28,898 nt of DNA from CAYZHV01 sp046541355 (lineage in GTDB: Bacteria > Spirochaetota > Spirochaetia > DSM-27196 > Alkalispirochaetaceae): NCBI GenBank assembly GCA_046541355.1, contig JBKHDM010000036.1:1-28898 (forward strand). The letters run 5' to 3'. Below the pieces are notes generated by a model, which worked only from the letters and a program-made list of their open reading frames with translations, was not told the DNA's origin and ran no database searches. Made by a program: the position numbers and the translations under genes. Below are positions 7,530 to 15,475 of the stretch, one piece after another. Numbering within the stretch: position 1 is the first letter of the stretch; the number at the start of each line of letters is the position of its first letter.

Positions 7530-8312
7530 ATGATTCGTCTCAAAAACGAGAAGCAGTTGGCAAAGATCCGGGAGTCCTGTCAGCTTCTCTCAATGACCCT
7601 CGAGAAACTGCGGGACCTGGTTGAGCCGGGGGTGACAACCGGCGAGCTCGACCGGTGGGCGCAGCAGGAGATCCGCGCTCTCGGCGGGCGCCCAGCTTTC
7701 CTCGGTTATCACGGGTTCCCTGGAGCTCTGTGCACCTCGGTGAACGAGGAAGTCATCCACGGTATTCCGTCGGACCGCGTGCTGAGAGAGGGTGACGTTC
7801 TTTCGGTGGACTGCGGCATCGATTATGAAGGGTACTACAGCGATTCCGCCTTTTCCGTCGCCCTCGGCAACGTCCCTCCGGAGGTCTCGAGGCTCCTCGA
7901 AGTTACCGAACACGCCCTCGCCCTCGGTATCGAGGCCGCCGTCTCCGGGAACCGGGTCGGGGCGATCTCCCGGGCGATCTACGATCACGTCACCAAGTTC
8001 AACTACGGGGTTGTCCGTCCCTACTGCGGGCACGGAGTCGGGCTCTCTCTCCACGAGGATCCGGAAGTGCCGAACTACGTCGGCCGCGGCCCGAACCCGC
8101 GCCTTAAACCGGGAATGGTGATTGCCGTCGAGCCGATGATCAACCTCGGAGGCCACGATGTGGACGTCCTCGAGGACGACTGGACAGTTGTCACCACCGA
8201 TGGATCGGTCTCGGCCCACTTCGAACACACCGTGGCGATTCTCGAGGAGAGAACGGAGATACTCACAGCCCCTGGAATTCCAACAGTTGGCGCAACTTCT
8301 ACGCGACGCTGA
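7530..8312 (+). CDS. map: Methionine aminopeptidase, type I
   Basis: Removes the initiator methionine from nascent proteins; cytosolic di-metal enzyme. 260 residues, normal for the type Ia family. All five metal ligands are visible: Asp94 in SVDCG, Asp105 in YYSDSAF, His168 in CGHGVG, Glu201 in AVEPM and Glu232 in HFEHTV. The substrate-binding His77 lies in EEVIHGIP. The N-terminus IRLKNEKQLAKIRESCQL is typical. The ATG has no ribosome site and sits just after a promoter-like sequence. The stop is followed by a 41-base gap to the protease gene. The last 12 or so residues (Pro/Thr/Arg-rich) extend past the conserved core. Confidence 0.97.
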   Translation: MIRLKNEKQLAKIRESCQLLSMTLEKLRDLVEPGVTTGELDRWAQQEIRALGGRPAFLGYHGFPGALCTSVNEEVIHGIPSDRVLREGDVLSVDCGIDYEGYYSDSAFSVALGNVPPEVSRLLEVTEHALALGIEAAVSGNRVGAISRAIYDHVTKFNYGVVRPYCGHGVGLSLHEDPEVPNYVGRGPNPRLKPGMVIAVEPMINLGGHDVDVLEDDWTVVTTDGSVSAHFEHTVAILEERTEILTAPGIPTVGATSTRR

Positions 8313-8323
8313 GGAAGGATCAC

Positions 8324-8329
8324 TATATT
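8324..8329 (+). promoter_or_regulatory. Possible -10 element for the HtrA gene
   Basis: TATATT at 8324-8329 lies in the 41-base gap after map, 24 bases before the protease ATG, with GAGAGAGG as ribosome site in between. No acceptable -35 is found at 16-18 bases upstream, so this is a weak call. It would let the stress protease be transcribed apart from map. Confidence 0.25.
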
Positions 8330-8353
8330 GGTACGCGAGAGAGGTGTCGCCCG

Positions 8354-9805
8354 ATGAGTAAGATACGTGGTTTTATTGGTACCGTCGTTCTCGCAGGTTC
8401 CCTGCTGCTGTTTCTCAGTTCCTGCTCCACCAACCCGGAGCAGTCCTCAGGGGACCCGCCTATTCCCGCCGGAACCTTTACCGAGCTCGAGTCACTCCAG
8501 AACTCCTTCAATATTGTTTCGGAACAGGTTCTTCCGAGTGTCGTGAGGATCGACGTGGAGGAGGTGCGAACCCAGGCAGCGCCCCAGGCGGACAACGCGC
8601 CGTGGTTCGACTTCTTTTTTGGAGAGCCCGACGGGGACGAGGCTCCCCGGGATCGGGAGTTTCGCACCCAGGGCCTCGGCTCGGGAGTCGTGGTCCGACG
8701 GGAGGGGGACACCTACTACGTCCTCACCAACGCCCACGTCGTCGGCCAGGCGGACAGTATCGTGATAACCCTCGATGATGGCCGCGAGTACGACGGTGAG
8801 CTTGTCGGCTCGGATGAGCGGAAGGATCTCGCCCTTGTGGAGCTGGAGACCAACGACGAACTGGAGGTTGCAACCTTCGGTGACAGCAGCACCCTCCGGG
8901 TGGGGGACTGGGTGCTCGCGATCGGCAGCCCCTTCGGCTTCCAGTCCACCGTGACCGCCGGGATCGTGAGCGCCCTCGGCAGACGGGGTGGCCCGGCGGG
9001 CAATATCAGCGACTTCATCCAGACCGACGCCTCCATAAACCGCGGAAACAGCGGTGGCGCCCTGGTGAACCTCCGGGGGGAGGTCGTCGGCATCAACACC
9101 TGGATTACCTCCCAGACCGGAGGAAGCGTTGGTCTTGGCTTCTCGATACCGATAAACAACGTAGTCGGAGCGATAGACGACTTTATCGAGCTCGGGTCGG
9201 TCCGCTACGGCTGGCTCGGTGTGAGCATCCGGTCCATTCCCCGGGAGCTTGCCGAGGACCTCCGCCTCGAGTCGACCCGGGGCGCCCTGGTCTATCATGT
9301 CTTCGGCGGTTCTCCGGCGGACGAGGCGGGGCTCCTCCCGGGCGACTTTGTCACCGAGATCAACGATATCCCGGTAGAGGACTCGGACCAGCTTGTTCTG
9401 ATCGTCGGCGACCTCCTGGTGGATGAGATTGCTACCTTCGAGATCGTCCGCCTCGGGGAGGAGAGGACCGTGGAGGTTCTCATCGCCGAGCGGCAGAACG
9501 AGAGGGTCATCGCGGAACAGAACCAGACGCTCTGGCCGGGCCTCGGGGTCTTTCCGATAACCCCGGAGATTCGTATAGAGGCGGAGATTCCCTCGGAGGT
9601 CGAGGGGGTTATCGTCAGCTCCCTCGAGAGCCGTACTCCCGCCTCCGGGGCGGGTCTGAGGGTCGGGGACATCATAACCCGGGTGGAGGGTCGCGGCCTC
9701 GCCTCCGCCTTCGAGTTCTACCGGGAGCTCAACGACGGGGGCGATCAGGTCGCCCTCGAGGTGTGGCGGGACGGTAGCACCATCGAGCTTTCTATTGAGA
9801 GGTAG
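8354..9805 (+). CDS. HtrA/DegQ-type serine protease, predicted lipoprotein
   Basis: Envelope quality-control protease that degrades or holds misfolded exported proteins. The 483 residues begin with a lipoprotein signal, VVLAGSLLLFLSSC, with lipobox Cys24, so the protein should be tethered to a membrane rather than soluble. The chymotrypsin-like domain has the full triad: His128 in VLTNAHVV, Asp158 in ERKDLALV and Ser233 in RGNSGGALV. Two PDZ domains follow, at about residues 282-372 (starting YGWLGVSIR) and 390-483. The linker after the lipobox (residues 25-50) is short. The ATG at 8354 follows GAGAGAGG. The next gene starts 4 bases after the stop. Family assignment is firm; lipidation is inferred from the lipobox. 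Confidence 0.95.
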   Translation: MSKIRGFIGTVVLAGSLLLFLSSCSTNPEQSSGDPPIPAGTFTELESLQNSFNIVSEQVLPSVVRIDVEEVRTQAAPQADNAPWFDFFFGEPDGDEAPRDREFRTQGLGSGVVVRREGDTYYVLTNAHVVGQADSIVITLDDGREYDGELVGSDERKDLALVELETNDELEVATFGDSSTLRVGDWVLAIGSPFGFQSTVTAGIVSALGRRGGPAGNISDFIQTDASINRGNSGGALVNLRGEVVGINTWITSQTGGSVGLGFSIPINNVVGAIDDFIELGSVRYGWLGVSIRSIPRELAEDLRLESTRGALVYHVFGGSPADEAGLLPGDFVTEINDIPVEDSDQLVLIVGDLLVDEIATFEIVRLGEERTVEVLIAERQNERVIAEQNQTLWPGLGVFPITPEIRIEAEIPSEVEGVIVSSLESRTPASGAGLRVGDIITRVEGRGLASAFEFYRELNDGGDQVALEVWRDGSTIELSIER

Positions 9806-9809
9806 GAGC

Positions 9810-10424
9810 GTGGGCAAGGAGTTTATTCCATCAACGACGGTGCGAAACAACGCGATCAAGCTTGCGAAACGGATACATGAGGACGGGTTCGACCCTGATG
9901 TGATCTACGTGAGCCTCCGTGGGGGCGCCTACATGGGTAACGTCCTGAGCGAGTACTTCAAGTTCATTAAACGCAATCAGCGCCCCGTCTTTTACGCCGC
10001 GGTTGTCGCCCGTTCCTACACCGACCTCCATGAGCGGGACAAGGTCATGGTCGACGGATGGACCTACAGCCCCGAGTACCTCAGGAGCGGGGACAAAATT
10101 CTTTTGGTGGACGACATATTCGACTCCGGTAAGACGATCAACCACCTGGTGGAGATCATCCTGCAGAAAGGCATACCCCGGGAGGATGTCCGGATCGCCG
10201 TTCACGACTACAAGGTCCGGGGAGAGGATCAGCGAGCCCAGCCGATTCAGCCTGATTATTACTGTCGAAAGCATGTGATCGCCGGGGAGGAGGACGACCA
10301 CTGGATCCACTATCTCAGCCACGAGATCGTCGGTCTCACCGAAAAGGAATTGGACACCGAGTATGGCGGGGACCCGGAGGCTACCGCTATACTTAAGGAG
10401 CTGATTCGGCAAAATGAAATGTGA
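9810..10424 (+). CDS. Purine phosphoribosyltransferase-like protein
   Basis: Type I PRTase fold of 204 residues. The PRPP-binding loop is clear: ILLVDDIFDSGKTINHL at about residues 97-113, with the paired acidic residues and the Ser/Gly/Lys/Thr loop. An N-terminal IYVSLRGGAYMGNVL gives the loop that contacts pyrophosphate. QPDYY and DDHWIHYLSHE near the C-terminus resemble the PDYY...WVVFPWE region of guanine/xanthine/hypoxanthine salvage enzymes. The likely job is converting a purine base plus PRPP to the nucleotide; the preferred base cannot be read. A GTG start at 9810 is chosen because GAGAGG (9797-9802) is seven bases upstream; a TTG at 9795 lies inside the protease gene. The stop shares one base with the ATG of the next gene. 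Confidence 0.82.
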   Translation: MGKEFIPSTTVRNNAIKLAKRIHEDGFDPDVIYVSLRGGAYMGNVLSEYFKFIKRNQRPVFYAAVVARSYTDLHERDKVMVDGWTYSPEYLRSGDKILLVDDIFDSGKTINHLVEIILQKGIPREDVRIAVHDYKVRGEDQRAQPIQPDYYCRKHVIAGEEDDHWIHYLSHEIVGLTEKELDTEYGGDPEATAILKELIRQNEM

Positions 10425-13400
10425 TGTTGCGACATCTCCTGTTGGCGGCGCTCACCTTTGCTGTTCTCCCCGTCCTCGCCTCGGGGGAGGATATCGTTCT
10501 CGACCCTCCCCCGGGAACCTACGCAGACCCGATTGACCTCAGGATAACCGCGCCTGAAGGAAGCGAGATACGCCTCGGGGGAGAGGAGCGTTTCTTCGAA
10601 CCCCCGCAACGGCTGCGCCTCGACGCTCTGCCGGGAACGGTGGAGGAGTTCAGCTTTACCCTCCGCGACGGAGAGGAGAGTCGGGATTTCAGCTACACCG
10701 TCGACCGGCTGCCCCCGCTTCCCCCGACACCGACCCTCCCTGAGGGACGGTACCTCGCCTCGGTGGTTGTGGATTTCGACGCTCCGGAGGTGGAGTATCT
10801 GCGGCAGGGGCGCTACGAACCGGTCCCGGAGGAGGGGATTCTCCTCGATCCCGGCTCCGGGAGGCAGGAGGTCTACACCCTCCGGGTACGCTCGATAGAC
10901 GAGGCGGGGAATCGGAGCGTTCCGGAGGAACTGACCTACGTTGTAGACCGCACCCTCGACGACCTCGAGGGGGAGTCGATTCTCCTTTCGCCCCTCCCCG
11001 GTACCTACCGTAATCCGCAAGGGATCATACCGGACTTCCGCCTCTGGCGGGATGTGCGCTACACCCTCGACGGCGGTGACCCGGAACGGGGCGCCGTCCT
11101 CGAGGAGCCCACACGTCTCGAGGGCGCCGGAGAGATAACCCTTCGGGTCGGCGCGCTCCATCGGGTCACCGGCGAGTATCGGGAGCAGGAGGTGACCCTT
11201 ACGCAGGGCGGCGAGGATTCCCCCTTTCCCGAGAGCGGAGTCTACCCCGGGGGCGTGAGGGTAGATCCGCCGGAAGAGGGGAGGTACCGCTTTCTCCTAA
11301 CAGACCGTCCCGGCAGCGGCTCCCGGCAGCTCCTCCTCGAACCCCTCTCCCTCGAACCGCCCCCCGGTAACCGGCGCTTCGTCTACCTCCAGGGTGAACG
11401 GATAGGGGAGGAGGGCATTTTTGGTCACGCCTACCTCCTCGACGACCGCCGTCCGCCGGAGCCGACGCTGCTTCTCAGAAGGGTCGGGACGCGGTCTTTT
11501 ACCCTCACCCTCTTTTCCCTCCCCGAGGCGCTCCTCGACTATACCGTTTCCGGCAACGATGAGCCCCACAGCGGGACCTACACCTCCCCGGTAACCCTCA
11601 CCCTTCCTGAAGGGGTGGAGGAGACGACACTCCGGGTCGAGGCGGTGGCCCAGATCCCCGGGGGACGCAGAAGCCCACTGGTTACCCGGGAGCTTCCGGT
11701 ATCCCTGGGGCCTCCGGAACCGCCACAGCTGCGCCTGCGGGAGCGCAGGGAGTCGGAAAGTCTGGAGCTTTTCATAGACGCCCCCGGGGGAACGCTCTTC
11801 GGCGCCCCCCCGGACGGGAGAGTTCCTCCGAACGCGCTGAGCTTTGAGCCTTTTATCACCCTCCTGCCCCCGGCCGGTATCGACCGGGAGTACGAGCTCG
11901 AGCTGCGGTCGGTGAGCTCCGACGGTTGGCTTCTCAGCGAGGCGGCGGGAGTCACGGTCCCGGTGGATACCCTTCCGCCTGATCCGCCGACCATCAATCT
12001 CCGGGGCACTCGGGTTTCCATCACCGGCAGGGAGAACATAGCGTTTCGGGTAGTGGCGGATCTTGCCGGCGCCCCCTCCTCGGAGGAGGAGTTTACCCCT
12101 TATGAGGGAAGCCTGCGCCTCGAGGCGCCCCCGAACTCCGCTGTCACCTACCGGGTGGAGGCGCGCAGCCTCGATGAGGCGGGCAACAGCAGTTCCCTCG
12201 CCCTCCGGGAGGTTCGCATCGACTCCCGGGAGCCGGTCATTCCGCCCCTCCGGGGTATAGAGGACGGCGGGCGCTACCGGGAGGGAGAGCTCTTTCTCAG
12301 CTTCGAGAACCCGTATCCCGAGGAGCTTTCGATATTCTACGAGCTCGACGGGAGTGGCGAACCGAGTCGGGAGAGCCCGTCGGTCCGACGGCGGCTGCGG
12401 ATCGAGACACCCGAGGGGGTCGAGCGGTCCTACACCCTCAGGATTCGCGCGGGATTCGGGGAGGGGGAGCTCTCCCCCACCGAAACGATCCGGTTTACCG
12501 TCGACCGCATCCCGCCGGAGGCGCCGGAGATACTCCTCCCCTCGGGAGAGGGGGCGTACCCGAGGGACGTGGAGCTTCGCCTCCGGGGTGGGGAGGGAGA
12601 GCTCTACTTCGCCGTGGCTCCGGATGAGCCGGCGGACCCCCTCGGACCAGGGGGGAGACGATACGCCGCCCCCCTCAGGATATCCGGGAGGGAGGGCGAG
12701 GAGCAGCGGTTTTACGTCACCGCCGCGAGCCGTGACGCCGCGGGCAACGTCACCCGCGTCCCCGAAGCGGTGAGCTTCCTCATCGACCGGGCGCCTCCGG
12801 CGCCCCCGGAAATTCTTCTCGGAGAGGAGGCGGTGGAGGGACGGCTCGTCACCTCCTCCTCAGGGGAGCTCCGGTTCGCCGGGGAGGGGTCGATCTTTGT
12901 CAGCTCCCGACGGGAGGGACAACGGGGCGAGCTTACCTCGTATCAGGGGGAGCCTCTCACCCTCGAAGGAGAGGCAGCTTCCATCGTGACCTACCGGGTA
13001 GAGGCGTTTGCGGTAGATGAGGCGGGCAACCGGAGCGCCACCCGCCGCCTCGAGCTCGTTATCGATCAGGAGCCCCCGGCGGATGCGGGCACGCCGGAGA
13101 TCGTCTATGCCGTCGACGGGCGATCGGGGACGATGTTCTGGCCCGGGGAGGCTGGGACGGGGAGGTTATTTGTCGCCTCCCTCGACGGGCTGACGGTGCC
13201 CCGGCGACCGGGAGAGGAGCTTCCCCGTCCCGTGGAGGGAGCCCTTCGATGGAGACTTCTCGAGGGCGAGAGGGAGGGCCGGGTAGAGCTCTTCTCTCAG
13301 GATGAGGCGGGAAACCGGTCCGAAACCCGGGTGGTCACGGTCGAAGAGCGCAGCTCCCCCGCACCGCCCCGGTTTGTCGGCGCTCCCGCGGAGGAGGCGG

Positions 13401-15397
13401 TCCGGGAGCCTGTAACCCTCACAATTGAGGAGGTCGAGGGAACCGAGGTTCGCTACACCCTCAGCACCACCGGAACCCTTCCTCCTGCGGTAACCAGGGA
13501 GTCCCCCCTCTTTGAAGGGGAGCAGACCTTTACAGCCGCCGCAGGGGAGGCGCTCTCCTACGTTATCCGCGCCCGCGCCTTTAACCAGGATGGGGAGGCG
13601 TCGGAGCAACAGGTGCTGCGCTTTACCATCGACCGGGAACCGCCGCCTCCGGTGGAAATCAACGGTGTGAGCTCCGGGGAGTTCTACTCCGAGGCGCAAC
13701 GATTCAGCCTCACCGGGGAAGGGGAGATCTATTACCGGGTGATCGTCCAGGGCAACGATCCCACCACCCCGGAGTTCCAGGTGTATCAGGGAGGAGAGAT
13801 CGAGCTCCCTGTCCGGGATGACGACCTGATCGCATACCAGATCGAGGCGTACGCCCGGGACGAGGCTGGAAACCGGAGCCAGCAGGTGGAGCAGTGGACC
13901 GTTTTTATCGACCGGGAAATCGTCTATGTGAGCTCCGAGGCGGGGGAGGAGGGGGATGGGAGTCGCAACTCCCCCTATCGCTCCATCGAGGCGGGGATGA
14001 GGGTGCTCCAACGGGGGGAGCGGTCAACCCTCTTTCTCGGCCCGGGAAGCTACACGCTCCCCGGGAACCTCTCCATCGACCGACCGATCAGGATTATTGG
14101 TGGTTTCGAGGATGAGCGGTGGCGCCCCGGGAGCGGGAGAAGCAGCGTCCGCTTTACAGCCGCCGACGACGCCGCTCCCGGGCCGGCGGTCCGACTCCTT
14201 CCGGGAGGAGCTCTCACCCTGCGTCGCGTCGAGATGGACGCTCCCCGGGGTGGGGCGGCGATCGAGGTCGGCGAGGGAAGCAGTCTGATCATCGATGAGA
14301 GCTCCCTCGCCGCGGAGACGGATGTCGCCCTCCACCTCCTCGGAGGAGAGGGGAGGCTCACAAACAGCGTTATCTCGGTTCCCCGGGGCGCGGTGAGCGT
14401 CCGTGGCGGGGAGGGGAGTCGCCTCTACCTCCGGGGGGGCGAGGTCGGGCCGGTGGAACTGCTGAGATCCCGGTACGAGATCACCGACACCGTGATCCGG
14501 GCGACGCCGGTGACCACCGAGGCCGCCACCGCCCTGAGCGCCCGGGAGAGCCGTGGACGGCTTGAGACCTCTCTGCTTCGCTCGGACGCCGGGGAGAAGA
14601 ATCTGCTCCTCGTCGATGTGGCCGGCGGCACCCTGGAGATCGAGGAAAGCGACCTCGTGGGGGAGGCGGAAAGCGGGGTTACCCTCATTCGCTCCCGGGA
14701 TACCCGTCTGAGTATTGCCGGATCCCACCTCGAGGCGGCGGGAGAGCCTGACTTTATCTACGGCATCCTCTCCCGGGGCGGGAGCTTCGAGATGGTCAAC
14801 TCCGTTCTCACAGCCCGGGATACCGGCAGCGCAATAGCGATCTCTCTCGAGGGTGGAGTCGCCCGGCTCGCCCATAACGCGATCCTCTTTTCCGAGGTAG
14901 GGCGTGGTTTCGGCCTCTCCCTCGGAGGCGTGGAGAGCGTCGACCTTGTTAACTCTCAGCTCCACAATCTCGGAGGCGCAGCTGAGGAGGCGACGCTGCT
15001 CTACCTCGACGAGCCGGTGGGTCGACTCCTGGTGGCGGGTAACAATCTCTCAGGCTGGGCTCGGCTGCTCTCCGACGGCGAGGCCGCCCGTCAGGCGTGG
15101 GGCTTTACCTCCCCCGGGATCCTGCGCTCCCTCGACGCCCTCCATCGCGGTGATAGAAATCTCCCCTCCCTGAGACAGCTTGAGGCGTTTGATAACATCA
15201 GTGAGAGCAGTGAGCGCACCTTTGAGGCGGGAAGCGATGTGATCGAGGAGCGGGAGTACAGCTTGCAGATCGAGAGCAGCTCCATCGGGGCGGGGATACC
15301 GGCGGCAGAGGCTCCTTACGACGCTCTCCGGGAGGTTCTGCGGAGCCTCGAGGGCTCCGATGAGGGGCGCCCGTTGATAGGGCCACTAAGGGAGTAG
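10424..15397 (+). CDS. Large exported protein: Ig-like/chitobiase-type modules plus beta-helix
   Basis: 1657 residues beginning with a Sec signal peptide (MLRHLLLAALTFAVLPVLAS, no lipobox Cys), so exported and probably surface or periplasmic. Residues 25-90 and 188-250 resemble chitobiase/hexosaminidase C-terminal domains (PPPGTYADPI; PLPGTY...YTLDGGDP). From about residue 430 to 1160 there is a tandem array of beta-sandwich units, most ending in DEAGNRS plus a V/I-D-R-x-P-P hinge. From about residue 1165 (VYVSSEAG, DGSRNSPYRSIEAG, GSYTLPGNL) to about 1580 the pattern of short Leu/Val/Ile turns, LTNSVIS, ITDTVIR, MVNSVLT, VDLVNSQL, fits a right-handed parallel beta-helix of the DUF1565/POMP type. 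No catalytic residues are assignable, so adhesion or glycan binding is a guess. GTG at 10421 is possible, but TGATG coupling favours 10424. The stop lies inside the palindromic array. Confidence 0.85.
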   Translation: MLRHLLLAALTFAVLPVLASGEDIVLDPPPGTYADPIDLRITAPEGSEIRLGGEERFFEPPQRLRLDALPGTVEEFSFTLRDGEESRDFSYTVDRLPPLPPTPTLPEGRYLASVVVDFDAPEVEYLRQGRYEPVPEEGILLDPGSGRQEVYTLRVRSIDEAGNRSVPEELTYVVDRTLDDLEGESILLSPLPGTYRNPQGIIPDFRLWRDVRYTLDGGDPERGAVLEEPTRLEGAGEITLRVGALHRVTGEYREQEVTLTQGGEDSPFPESGVYPGGVRVDPPEEGRYRFLLTDRPGSGSRQLLLEPLSLEPPPGNRRFVYLQGERIGEEGIFGHAYLLDDRRPPEPTLLLRRVGTRSFTLTLFSLPEALLDYTVSGNDEPHSGTYTSPVTLTLPEGVEETTLRVEAVAQIPGGRRSPLVTRELPVSLGPPEPPQLRLRERRESESLELFIDAPGGTLFGAPPDGRVPPNALSFEPFITLLPPAGIDREYELELRSVSSDGWLLSEAAGVTVPVDTLPPDPPTINLRGTRVSITGRENIAFRVVADLAGAPSSEEEFTPYEGSLRLEAPPNSAVTYRVEARSLDEAGNSSSLALREVRIDSREPVIPPLRGIEDGGRYREGELFLSFENPYPEELSIFYELDGSGEPSRESPSVRRRLRIETPEGVERSYTLRIRAGFGEGELSPTETIRFTVDRIPPEAPEILLPSGEGAYPRDVELRLRGGEGELYFAVAPDEPADPLGPGGRRYAAPLRISGREGEEQRFYVTAASRDAAGNVTRVPEAVSFLIDRAPPAPPEILLGEEAVEGRLVTSSSGELRFAGEGSIFVSSRREGQRGELTSYQGEPLTLEGEAASIVTYRVEAFAVDEAGNRSATRRLELVIDQEPPADAGTPEIVYAVDGRSGTMFWPGEAGTGRLFVASLDGLTVPRRPGEELPRPVEGALRWRLLEGEREGRVELFSQDEAGNRSETRVVTVEERSSPAPPRFVGAPAEEAVREPVTLTIEEVEGTEVRYTLSTTGTLPPAVTRESPLFEGEQTFTAAAGEALSYVIRARAFNQDGEASEQQVLRFTIDREPPPPVEINGVSSGEFYSEAQRFSLTGEGEIYYRVIVQGNDPTTPEFQVYQGGEIELPVRDDDLIAYQIEAYARDEAGNRSQQVEQWTVFIDREIVYVSSEAGEEGDGSRNSPYRSIEAGMRVLQRGERSTLFLGPGSYTLPGNLSIDRPIRIIGGFEDERWRPGSGRSSVRFTAADDAAPGPAVRLLPGGALTLRRVEMDAPRGGAAIEVGEGSSLIIDESSLAAETDVALHLLGGEGRLTNSVISVPRGAVSVRGGEGSRLYLRGGEVGPVELLRSRYEITDTVIRATPVTTEAATALSARESRGRLETSLLRSDAGEKNLLLVDVAGGTLEIEESDLVGEAESGVTLIRSRDTRLSIAGSHLEAAGEPDFIYGILSRGGSFEMVNSVLTARDTGSAIAISLEGGVARLAHNAILFSEVGRGFGLSLGGVESVDLVNSQLHNLGGAAEEATLLYLDEPVGRLLVAGNNLSGWARLLSDGEAARQAWGFTSPGILRSLDALHRGDRNLPSLRQLEAFDNISESSERTFEAGSDVIEEREYSLQIESSSIGAGIPAAEAPYDALREVLRSLEGSDEGRPLIGPLRE
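11963..13909 (+). repeat. In-frame tandem protein modules of about 93 residues
   Basis: Hinge codons V/I followed by Asp occur at 11963, 12218, 12500, 12782, 13061, 13340 (degenerate, VEERSSP) and 13628, with a final one at 13907. The unit lengths are therefore 85, 94, 94, 93, 93, 96 and 93 residues. Each unit ends with a variant of DEAGNRS about 15 residues before the hinge. The near-constant length points to duplication of one Ig-like domain, although the DNA has diverged too far to align by eye. Confidence 0.75.
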
Positions 15398-15475
15398 GCT
15401 TCTACTCCCAAGGGAGTAGGCTTCTACGCCCAAGGGAGTAGGCCTCTACTCCCAAGGGAGTAGGCTTCTACTCCC
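15388..15475. repeat. Four tandem 22-bp palindromes at a convergent gene junction
   Basis: Units at 15388-15409, 15410-15431, 15432-15453 and 15454-15475. Each is AA plus GGGAGTAG, GCTT, CTACTCCC, an 8-bp perfect stem with a 4-base loop. Copy 2 has one arm change (CTACGCCC) and copy 3 one loop change (GCCT). The + gene's stop TAG (15395-15397) is in the left arm of copy 1, and the minus gene's stop (complement of 15468-15470) is in the right arm of copy 4. Both genes thus end in GAG-TAG supplied by the repeat. It is a probable bidirectional terminator or 3'-end element, without T-tracts. No other copy was seen in the window. Confidence 0.9.

Noticed and set aside
6344..7543. 399-residue open frame on the minus strand opposite the TPR protein gene
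   Set aside because: Arg/Pro/Gly/Leu-rich composition with no motif; the + strand TPR gene has consistent helix periodicity and couples to nusB.
8492..9859. 455-residue open frame on the minus strand opposite the HtrA gene
   Set aside because: It is the antisense shadow of a gene with a full catalytic triad and two PDZ domains. Its product has no recognisable domain and the Asp/Gly/Val/Arg-rich look of reverse-complemented high-GC codons.
10388..10393. TATACT as a -10 element for the giant exported gene
   Set aside because: No -35 is present at 16-18 bases upstream and the start is coupled to the preceding stop by TGATG.
14024..14965. 313-residue and other minus-strand frames within the giant exported gene
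   Set aside because: The + frame is continuous for 1657 residues with a signal peptide and regular modules, so these are antisense shadows.
15388..15475. Short CRISPR-like array
   Set aside because: The units abut with no variable spacers and each is itself a palindrome; no cas genes are nearby.
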